A stretch of DNA of 8,831 bases from an uncultured Candidatus Poseidoniales archaeon. GTDB taxonomy: Archaea > Thermoplasmatota > Poseidoniia > Poseidoniales > Thalassarchaeaceae. The stretch is taken from assembly GCA_950068635.1 (NCBI GenBank), contig CATMIM010000028.1:1-8831 (forward strand), read 5' to 3'. The notes beneath the pieces were generated by a model. The model searched no databases. It worked only from the letters and a program-made list of their open reading frames with translations, and had not been told where the DNA came from. The translations under genes and the position numbers were made by a program. Positions 1 to 5,777 of the stretch are shown here, piece by piece (the stretch's first letter is position 1; each line of letters opens with the position of its first letter).

Positions 1-3000
1 GGTGAGCGTGATCGTCAGCGAGTGCAGGCCGGCGGGAACATAGCGAGTGTACCAGAAGTGAGGCGAGACATCGTCGAGAATCGGCTCCTCGAGCAGGTCG
101 GACTCGATGGTCATCACGAAGCTGTCGTCATCCGGGTCCCAGGAGCGCTGCGCATCGAACAGGATCAGTTCGTCGCTCACCACCTCGATGTCCGGAATCG
201 GCGAATCGAGCACGAGCACCGGCGCGGAGGGGCCGACGCTGACGCTGATGAGGGCGGAGACGGGCAGGTTGTTGCCATCCTCGACGGTCAGCGTGACGAC
301 ATGCTCACCGGCGGGCAGCCGCGCCTGGATCTCCCAGTCCGTGCCGATCGGTGCGGTCAACTGGTTGGAGGTCCACAGCGCGGTCACGGTATCTGGGATG
401 CCCGAGGCGTCCGGGTTGCACAGCCATCCGCTCGACATTCCCGGGAAGGACTCAGAACAGAGTGCATCCCAATCACCGGAGCCGGAGGCGGAGAAGACGA
501 TCATCTCGGAGGAGTTGGTGACGAGCCCATCAGCGGGCAGTTCGATGTGCGCCACGGGCGGTGAGTTGTCCACCACGAGCGTCATCTGGAAGGGTGCGGA
601 CCACTGGTTGCTGTGGTACGAATCATCATCGGTCAGCCTGAGTGATAGCGTGTGCGTGCCAGCGGACAGATGGCCGGTCCACACCAGCAGGTCTCCGTCG
701 TCATCGGTGAGGTCGCCGTCGATGCTCGAATGCCACCAAGCGCCGATGGCGTCGCCCTCGGGGTCGAACGAGGATGTTCCGTCCAGCCAGACGAGCGAGT
801 CAGAGGTGTTGGCGCTGCGGCTGACGCTGAACGACGGATGTGGGAACTCGTTGATCAGCTCGACGGAGAAGTTGTAGTACACCTCAGGATTGACTCCATC
901 CCAGAACCCCATGTGATAGGTGAACGAGCGTTCCGGTGAATCGGAGAAGGTCTCGTTCCAGTACATCGGGCAGGGCACAGTGCTCCAGTTACTCTGCGGC
1001 TGAGCGCGATAGGAGGCCCAGGTCCAACAGTGAATCACATCGCCTTCCGGGTCGGAGCTGTTGCTGGCGTTGATGAACACGATCTCGGTGAAGTTCGCTC
1101 GCACCACTCCATCCATCTGCGGATGCGGATGCACGTGGACATCGAGATTCGGAGGCATGTTGGTCAGTTCGATGGTGCGCGTCTCGCTGACGCAGTGTCC
1201 TTGGTCGTCACACACCTCGAGCGTGAACTGGTGAACTCCATCGGACACAGGGCAGACTGAGGATGGACCGCTGTTGGCGTAGAACAGTGAACCGTTGCCT
1301 GACATCGTGCAGCCGGTCCTGATGTCGCCATCGATGCTGCTCGTCCAGTTGTATGAGAGCGGGTCATCGTCCAGATCCCATGACGCACTGGCGTTGAACA
1401 GCAGTTGGGCACCACTGCTGACGGTCGTACCGTTGAGCGGCTCGTCCCAGACGATGAACGGCGGCTGGTTGGCAAGCAAGAGCGTGCACAGCACCAGCAG
1501 GTCCCCGTTCAGGGCGTGTGGACCGGTGGTGTTGCTCGTGTTGTCATACTCGCAGCCGGCCCACAGGTCGGTGATCGCGCTGGCTCCAGTTGACTCGAAC
1601 CGCTGGCCGATGAACGGTCCGAGCACGGCGTTGCCCGACTGCGGCAGCGTCATGTTGAGGTCGGATTCGTATTGTGAGAAGGAGAGATTGACGAACGCGT
1701 TGGGCAGCCCGTGTCCATTCTGGTTGACCGCCCAGAGATGGACGTACTGCATGTGGTCCACCGTTGAACTGCTGGGAATCGTGGACGGCTGCAGAGGGTG
1801 CGTGGAGATCAGGCGCAGGTGCGTGTTCGCACCTATGCTCACCGCTCCCGAGGCGGAACTGGAACCGGTGAGGTTGACCTCGCTCTCGATGATGCTCACC
1901 GTTCCCATGCAGTCCGCGTGCAGGTTGAGATTCCAAGATTCGAGCAGCGGCATCGAAGCGAGCGTCAGGCAGTCCTGGCCGCGCAGGGTACTGTTAGAGA
2001 GTGCAGAAGGAACGGTGGAACCAAGCCAGTTCAACCCGGTATGGTTGCTGGTCATCAGCACCAGATCATCGATGCGCGCATCGACGACGTTCAGGTCGAT
2101 GGCCGGGGTCGAAGAGGAGTTCATCCAGATGTCCGCGCCGAGAATCTCGAGGTATCCGTTCCAGATCATGCCATCATTGTCCGCCTGAATCGCCGGCTGG
2201 CCGTTGCCCGGGTCATGCACCGCAAGGTCCTCCAACCTGAGGTCGATGCTGTCCTCGATGTAGACGCCACCCCACGCATCGCCGGTGGAACTGCATCCGT
2301 TGCAGCGAACTATGTTGCCCGCGCTCATCACGTCGTTGGACTTGATGAACACCAGACCGGCGCCTTGGTCGGGCGAGGTCGCTGAGATGCCGTTGTTGCT
2401 GCTGGTCACGTTGGAGAGCCAGACCTGCTTGGAATCGTAGACGCGAATGCCGGAATGACCGTTGTCCTCGACGGTGATGCCGTCCACGTTGGGGAACATC
2501 TCGCGTATGTAGACGCCTTCGGCGCCGTTGTCGTGGCTGTACCAGTCAGAGCCGGTGATCGACCCCTTGGTGATGAAGATGCCACTGCCCGGAGAATCAG
2601 AAACGTCCAGATTCTGGAGTGTCGGTCCGCCGTTGTTGCTGCTCCTGCTGTAGAAGCCCGCCATGTTGTGGGTACCCCCCATGCTGGCGCCACTGGAGGT
2701 GATGGTGGTGTTGACGAAGGTCGTCGACGGGTCGGTCATGTAGAGCTTGACACCGTTCACAGGGTTGTCGTGAATGTTGACGTTCTCGAACCAGCCACCG
2801 CTGGTGTTGAGTTCGATGGCAGCGGTCGCCAGCCCTGGAGTGCGCGCTCCCGGGCCACCCGTGCCTGAGACCTCCAGATCGTGGAAACGGGCCATCATGT
2901 AGGTGGTGAAGTTCCAGTGATCCTCCTTCTCGATCTTCACCCCGCGAAACTGGCTGTCTTCGATGGTGATGCGCCGGAACACTGGCCTGGTGGTCATGTT

Positions 3001-3840
3001 GTCCATCGTGTGCATGATGTAGACACCGTGGTCACTGCGGGTGATCGAGACGTCCTCGAACAGCGGTAGTGAATCATCGACGTAGATGCCCGCCGAGATG
3101 TTCAGGGTCGCTCCGGAGATGTTGCTGATGTTCAGGTCGCGCATTACACCGCCACTGCCTCTCCAGTAGGATACGGCGCGCGTGACCAGATTGTCGAAGT
3201 TGGCTCCCTGAACGAACGGCGCGCTGCCGGCACCGACTGACAGACCGATGCCGTAGCGCCAATGCGTCTCCGCGCCGTGGACGTCCTGGCCGCCACCCTG
3301 CACCGTGAGTCGGCGGATGACCGGACTGGCCGAGTTGAACATGTCGATGCCGACGTAGTCGGGGTTGTCCAGATAGAGGTCGTCGATGACCGGGTTGGAA
3401 TCGTAGATCGTTATTCCATACTGAGCGTCGCTGATGGTCATGTTCTGGAGGTGGCTTCCTCGACCACGGCTCGTGGCGTTGAACTGGAAGCCGTCATGCC
3501 AGATGAATGCCTGCTGGACACTGACCGTGACAGGGGCGGCTGCCGTGCCATGAGCGGTCAGCTTGCCGTCGACGTAGATCCTGACACCCGGTCCCATCTG
3601 GATGTCGGCGCCGGCCAGGATGCGCAGTTCATCACCGGACGCCACGGTGTAATCCCCATTCACCATGACCGTTCCAGACCAGACGGTGAGTGCCCTTGCG
3701 CCAGCCGGCTGCACCTCGGGGGTCAGCACCGCATCGCTCGGCTGTGCCACCTGCGCAGCAGGGGTGAGTCCGAGCATGCTGCTCATCAGCATCAGCACCA
3801 CCAGGGCGAGCGCGCATCTCGCGCTCGCGCTCGCCTGCAT
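1..3840 (-). CDS. Large secreted beta-helix protein with Ig/PKD-like repeats (3' part outside window)
   Basis: The minus strand is open from the ATG at 3840 to the window edge, 1280 codons without a stop; the C-terminus is missing. Residues 1-29 or so form a Sec signal peptide: a short n-region with one Arg, a hydrophobic run ALALVVLMLMSSMLGL, and Ala-rich cleavage options near A29 or A32. Residues about 51-660 are rich in short turns with N, G, D and T, with recurring phrases such as GIYVDDS, GVYIMH, GIFITKG, GVYIRE and GVYIEDS, typical of a right-handed parallel beta-helix (NosD/pectate-lyase-like fold). Residues 700-790 look like a carboxypeptidase-regulatory or Ig-like module. Then come about five Ig/PKD-like modules starting near 791, 894, 997, 1091 and 1203, each with a D-rich turn such as DPEGD or DPDDD. 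About 30 N-x-S/T sequons suggest surface glycosylation. The role may be adhesion or polymer binding; no catalytic site is recognised. The ATG at 3840 was chosen because the signal peptide follows directly. The exact product is unknown. Confidence 0.88.
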   Translation of the reverse strand, partial: MQASASARCALALVVLMLMSSMLGLTPAAQVAQPSDAVLTPEVQPAGARALTVWSGTVMVNGDYTVASGDELRILAGADIQMGPGVRIYVDGKLTAHGTAAAPVTVSVQQAFIWHDGFQFNATSRGRGSHLQNMTISDAQYGITIYDSNPVIDDLYLDNPDYVGIDMFNSASPVIRRLTVQGGGQDVHGAETHWRYGIGLSVGAGSAPFVQGANFDNLVTRAVSYWRGSGGVMRDLNISNISGATLNISAGIYVDDSLPLFEDVSITRSDHGVYIMHTMDNMTTRPVFRRITIEDSQFRGVKIEKEDHWNFTTYMMARFHDLEVSGTGGPGARTPGLATAAIELNTSGGWFENVNIHDNPVNGVKLYMTDPSTTFVNTTITSSGASMGGTHNMAGFYSRSSNNGGPTLQNLDVSDSPGSGIFITKGSITGSDWYSHDNGAEGVYIREMFPNVDGITVEDNGHSGIRVYDSKQVWLSNVTSSNNGISATSPDQGAGLVFIKSNDVMSAGNIVRCNGCSSTGDAWGGVYIEDSIDLRLEDLAVHDPGNGQPAIQADNDGMIWNGYLEILGADIWMNSSSTPAIDLNVVDARIDDLVLMTSNHTGLNWLGSTVPSALSNSTLRGQDCLTLASMPLLESWNLNLHADCMGTVSIIESEVNLTGSSSASGAVSIGANTHLRLISTHPLQPSTIPSSSTVDHMQYVHLWAVNQNGHGLPNAFVNLSFSQYESDLNMTLPQSGNAVLGPFIGQRFESTGASAITDLWAGCEYDNTSNTTGPHALNGDLLVLCTLLLANQPPFIVWDEPLNGTTVSSGAQLLFNASASWDLDDDPLSYNWTSSIDGDIRTGCTMSGNGSLFYANSGPSSVCPVSDGVHQFTLEVCDDQGHCVSETRTIELTNMPPNLDVHVHPHPQMDGVVRANFTEIVFINASNSSDPEGDVIHCWTWASYRAQPQSNWSTVPCPMYWNETFSDSPERSFTYHMGFWDGVNPEVYYNFSVELINEFPHPSFSVSRSANTSDSLVWLDGTSSFDPEGDAIGAWWHSSIDGDLTDDDGDLLVWTGHLSAGTHTLSLRLTDDDSYHSNQWSAPFQMTLVVDNSPPVAHIELPADGLVTNSSEMIVFSASGSGDWDALCSESFPGMSSGWLCNPDASGIPDTVTALWTSNQLTAPIGTDWEIQARLPAGEHVVTLTVEDGNNLPVSALISVSVGPSAPVLVLDSPIPDIEVVSDELILFDAQRSWDPDDDSFVMTIESDLLEEPILDDVSPHFWYTRYVPAGLHSLTITLT

Positions 3841-3877
3841 GGGGCGCCCACCCGCTACCTTCCCTGTTTGATGGTTC

Positions 3878-3894
3878 CCCCGATTGCATCGGGG
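3878..3894 (-). other. Small perfect hairpin between SLOG gene and secreted-protein gene
   Basis: A 7-base perfect inverted repeat, CCCCGAT and ATCGGGG around a 3-base loop, lies just after the stop codon of the SLOG gene and 38 bases before the start codon of the secreted protein. There is no T-run after it on the minus strand, so it is not a classical terminator. It could form a stem in the transcript or be chance in GC-rich DNA. Confidence 0.35.
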
Positions 3895-3898
3895 CTGT

Positions 3899-4348
3899 TC
3901 ACTCGACTTCGTGCACGATCAGCGGGATGTCGCGCTCCTGTGCCAAGTCGATGACTATGCGTGTCCATTTGCTCGTCGGTGAGGGGAAGGCGAGGATGTG
4001 TGTGGCTGCATCGAGGATCTGGTGTGTCAGAGATGTGGCTGCCTCTTGCCTTCCCGCATCCTCCATCCCTCCGCGCGGGTTGATCCATTCCTCGGAGAAC
4101 ACGGCGATGTCGACGTTGTTGTTGTCGCACCAGCGCTCGGCGAGGTAATCGACGCCGCTCGCGCCGCCTACGATCACCAGATCCGGGTTGGCCTCCAGCC
4201 CGATCCACTCCTCGATCGCCTCCTCGACGAGCCCGTAGTCGTAGAAGCGGCTGGAGCCGACGATGGCCAGGTTGACGATGCGCCCGTCCTTGTTCAGGTC
4301 CTTGCCGCCCAATCGGTCGACCACCTCTCCACCTGAGACATCCGCCAT
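3899..4348 (-). CDS. SLOG/DUF2493-like nucleotide-binding Rossmann protein
   Basis: A 149-residue protein resembling the YspA/DUF2493 branch of the SLOG (DprA/LOG-like) superfamily, whose members bind nucleotides or nucleotide-derived ligands; the reaction here is unknown. Visible motifs in order are LAIVGSSRF (27-35, first strand and glycine loop), LVIVGGASGVDYLAE (57-71, matching the family's GGA-x-GVD loop), FSEEW (84-88), AGRQEAA (98-104), the AATHILAF strand (114-121) and SPTSKWTR (123-130), in place of the family's usual G-x-S-x-GT loop. The open frame reaches back to an ATG at 4453, but I start at 4348: the extra 35 residues are Arg-rich and unlike the family, and a TATA-like box sits 24-29 bases before this ATG, as expected for a leaderless transcript. 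The first 25 residues (rich in G, D and K) precede the fold. It may share a transcript with the secreted-protein gene 58 bases downstream. Family call is fairly sure, function unknown. Confidence 0.8.
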   Translation of the reverse strand: MADVSGGEVVDRLGGKDLNKDGRIVNLAIVGSSRFYDYGLVEEAIEEWIGLEANPDLVIVGGASGVDYLAERWCDNNNVDIAVFSEEWINPRGGMEDAGRQEAATSLTHQILDAATHILAFPSPTSKWTRIVIDLAQERDIPLIVHEVE

Positions 4349-4371
4349 GGGCGCACATGGGAGTCTGTGGC

Positions 4372-4377
4372 AATAAA
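4372..4377 (-). promoter_or_regulatory. TATA-like box of the SLOG gene
   Basis: On the minus strand the sequence reads GGGTTTATTG, with TTTATT 24-29 bases before the ATG at 4348. In archaea the TATA box lies about 25-30 bases before the transcription start, so transcription would begin at or near the A of the start codon. No Shine-Dalgarno site is visible, in line with a leaderless message. Confidence 0.5.
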
Positions 4378-4465
4378 CCCATTCCCGCCTGAGAAAACCC
4401 CTGATTCGCTGGCGAACCTCCCCTTCCCTGTGCCTAGGTGAACACTGTCCCATGCACAGAATGTG

Positions 4466-4471
4466 TTATCA
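4466..4471 (+). promoter_or_regulatory. Possible TATA-like box of the RAM gene pair
   Basis: TTATCA lies 25-30 bases before the GTG at 4496 in an otherwise GC-rich context. The spacing mirrors that seen for the divergent SLOG gene and would again give a leaderless transcript. The match is weak and the call depends on GTG 4496 being the true start. Confidence 0.35.
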
Positions 4472-4495
4472 TGGAGTCGTTGGTCGGCGGCCTTC

Positions 4496-4729
4496 GTGGA
4501 CACAGCATTCGTACTCTTCAAGACCGAGCCGTCGCGGGAACGAGACGTCTATCTGGCGCTGTCTGAACTCGACCAGATAGTGGAGACGCACGCCCTTTAC
4601 GGGGAGTACGACCTGCTCGCATGCGTGCAGTGCGCGAACCCGAAGGAGTTGACGACGCTGCTCATCGAAAAGTTGCGCAGCATCGACGGTGTGCTCGAAT
4701 CGCAGACGCTGATCGCGGTGGACTTCTGA
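4496..4729 (+). CDS. Stand-alone Lrp/AsnC ligand-binding (RAM) domain protein, copy 1
   Basis: A 77-residue protein made only of the RAM domain (beta-alpha-beta-beta-alpha-beta) of Lrp/AsnC regulators, without the DNA-binding helix-turn-helix. Family marks are the opening strand TAFVLFKTEP (3-12), the GEYDL turn (36-40) and the closing stretch LRSIDGVLESQTLI. RAM domains usually dimerise or form octamers and bind amino acids at subunit interfaces, so this may be a metabolite sensor or a partner for full-length Lrp proteins; the ligand is not readable here. The frame is open back to a GTG at 4463, but the family starts at the first strand, which favours GTG 4496 and removes an atypical W-rich 11-residue lead. 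It is the first gene of a likely operon with the next gene, nine bases away. Confidence 0.85.
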   Translation: MDTAFVLFKTEPSRERDVYLALSELDQIVETHALYGEYDLLACVQCANPKELTTLLIEKLRSIDGVLESQTLIAVDF

Positions 4730-4734
4730 GGTGA
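4728..4734 (+). promoter_or_regulatory. Shine-Dalgarno site of RAM copy 2, overlapping the stop of copy 1
   Basis: GAGGTGA, a strong match to the archaeal anti-Shine-Dalgarno sequence, overlaps the TGA stop at 4727-4729 and ends four bases before the ATG at 4739. It supports translation of the second gene from the same message and fixes its start. Confidence 0.7.
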
Positions 4735-4738
4735 CGAG

Positions 4739-4972
4739 ATGGCCGTGGGATTCGTGTTGATCACCACTCGGGCGGGATTCGAACGGCAGGTGCGCGACGC
4801 ACTCGACGCCATCGAACTGGTCACCGGCCGCTGGGGCGTGTTCGGCGAGTTCGATGTCATCGCCAAGGTCGAGGCGGACGACGAGGTGGCGCTCACCCGT
4901 TGCATCATCGAGGACATCCGCTGCCTTGACGGGGTCAGGGACACGCGCACCCTCATCGGCGCCGAGATCTGA
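4739..4972 (+). CDS. Stand-alone Lrp/AsnC ligand-binding (RAM) domain protein, copy 2
   Basis: A second 77-residue RAM-only protein, aligning without gaps to its upstream neighbour with 26 of 77 identical residues by my hand count. It keeps the first strand GFVLITT (4-10), the GEFDV turn (36-40) and the final DGVRDTRTLI stretch, and has no DNA-binding part. The start is fixed by the ATG and the strong upstream Shine-Dalgarno site. With the neighbour it looks like an old tandem duplication that has diverged; the two could form a hetero-oligomer with a mixed ligand pocket, which is an inference. Differences near the turn and the second helix (for example LLACVQ against VIAKVE) suggest distinct ligand or partner preference. 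It converges with the DUF309 gene, with 39 bases between the stop codons. Confidence 0.87.
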   Translation: MAVGFVLITTRAGFERQVRDALDAIELVTGRWGVFGEFDVIAKVEADDEVALTRCIIEDIRCLDGVRDTRTLIGAEI

Positions 4973-5011
4973 GACTCAATCCATTGTCTCGTAACTCGGC
5001 GAGAAGACCTG
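4973..5011. other. Short convergent intergenic gap
   Basis: These 39 bases separate the stop codons of the converging RAM copy 2 and DUF309 genes. I see no long T-run on either strand and no clear hairpin, so no terminator can be called. Confidence 0.5.
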
Positions 5012-5425
5012 TCACGAGTCGGAACGACTGAGTTTGACGCTGGTCGGGTCGAGGGCCCAAGTTGGGTCTTCAGTGGCTGCATCTTCGACGAAGGGAAGCA
5101 GGTCGTTCAGGAGTTCTCGCACGTTGACCACCCACAGATTGTCGAGTTCGGGTTCGTCGGGTGTCCCGAGTTTACCGGTCAGCTTGGCCCACAGGTTGAC
5201 GACGCCCCGGCTGTTCCTCTCCTCCACCTTGAGCAGCACGGCGGCGCACTGGATCAGCCCTTGGATTCCGTGGACGTGGGGGGGGTCCGCCTGGCGCGCC
5301 CTGAGTGACTTCCACAGATCCTCCCACGCCTCGTGTGCATCCCAGAAGCGGCCGGAATCGAACAGGGCGATTCCCGCGTGCAGCCATTCCTGCTCCTCGT
5401 CGGACAACTGGAGCGACTCGACCAC
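5012..5425 (-). CDS. DUF309 family protein
   Basis: A 137-residue helical protein with the marks of the DUF309 family: GIALFDSGRFWDAHEAWEDL (18-37), with the signature H31, W34, E35 and W38, then GIQGLIQCAAVLLK (53-66) and an LxxKLG stretch. The family's biochemical role is not established; the conserved His, Glu and Trp residues suggest a buried ligand or metal site, but that is inference. The start is the GTG at 5425: an in-frame TGA lies 27 bases upstream with no ATG between, and an ATG two bases earlier is in another frame. It follows the lipoprotein gene by 24 bases on the same strand and is likely the last gene of the uvrC group. The tail after about residue 110 is less family-like and acidic. 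Confidence 0.85.
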   Translation of the reverse strand: MVESLQLSDEEQEWLHAGIALFDSGRFWDAHEAWEDLWKSLRARQADPPHVHGIQGLIQCAAVLLKVEERNSRGVVNLWAKLTGKLGTPDEPELDNLWVVNVRELLNDLLPFVEDAATEDPTWALDPTSVKLSRSDS

Positions 5426-5449
5426 ATGCGTTCGTGGACGAATGGCGTT

Positions 5450-5728
5450 TCAATCTGCCGCGCTGCGGGAGAGCACGATTGAGGCGATTCCGAGCATGCC
5501 AACAGTGCTTGTGACCTGGATCCACACAGGAGAGCCGAGAAAGCGGCCATCGTCATCGTCGGCGTACGGGCAGCCTTCGGTCGAGCCGTTATTGTTCCAG
5601 TAGGCCCATTCCTCGCATTCCTTGTCCTCATCGTCATCGTCGTCCAATTCGGCGATGCAGCCGCTGAAGACGATCGCCGAACACAGCAACAGGCCGAGAA
5701 GGGCGGTCATCAGTCGTCGTCTGTTCAT
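5450..5728 (-). CDS. Small acidic lipoprotein with C-terminal membrane segment
   Basis: A 92-residue protein with a lipoprotein signal: an Arg-rich start (R3-R5), a hydrophobic run (L6-V20) and the lipobox FSGC with C24 as the likely lipidated residue. The RRRLM start could also pass as a twin-arginine signal, so the export route is open. The mature part has two acidic low-complexity runs (D29-D35 and D57-D60) around a short Cys-bounded segment (C38 to C53, possibly a disulphide loop) rich in W, N and E. Residues 68-86 are hydrophobic and could be a membrane helix, giving a protein tied to the membrane at both ends. No family is recognised. It lies 49 bases after uvrC and 24 bases before the DUF309 gene, all on one strand. 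It resembles other short Asp-rich lipoproteins of marine archaea in style only. Confidence 0.75.
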   Translation of the reverse strand: MNRRRLMTALLGLLLCSAIVFSGCIAELDDDDDEDKECEEWAYWNNNGSTEGCPYADDDDGRFLGSPVWIQVTSTVGMLGIASIVLSRSAAD

Positions 5729-5777
5729 GCGTCAATGCTGGGCATGACTCCGCATCAATGTACTGGAAGGTGACGAT

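Larger units (their letters stand above)
4349..4495. promoter_or_regulatory. Divergent control region between SLOG gene and RAM gene pair
   Basis: These 147 bases between divergent start codons are visibly richer in A and T than the flanking genes in places and hold a TATA-like box for each direction, described separately. I see no tRNA, no clear operator palindrome and no convincing small gene. The upstream extensions that stay open into this region from both sides do not look like family sequence. Confidence 0.6.

Noticed and set aside
107..2188. Long plus-strand open frames opposite the secreted protein (for example 107-877 and 1295-2188)
   Set aside because: Their products lack recognisable domains and are Ser/Pro/Arg-rich. 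They are explained as antisense shadows of a continuous 1280-codon minus-strand gene with clear signal peptide and repeats.
3806..3828. 8-base inverted repeat gcgagcgc/gcgctcgc with a 7-base loop
   Set aside because: It lies in the signal-peptide codons and is explained by repeated Ala-Ser codons in GC-rich DNA.
4349..4453. 35-residue N-terminal extension of the SLOG protein
   Set aside because: It is Arg-rich, unlike the family, and would place the TATA-like box inside the coding region.
4463..4495. GTG 4463 as the start of RAM copy 1
   Set aside because: The added 11 residues precede the first strand of the RAM fold, are not present in the aligned copy 2, and overlap the TATA-like element.
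5034..5603. Plus-strand 189-codon open frame across DUF309 and the lipoprotein gene
   Set aside because: It is Ser-rich without motifs and runs antisense to two genes with recognisable domain or lipobox signals.
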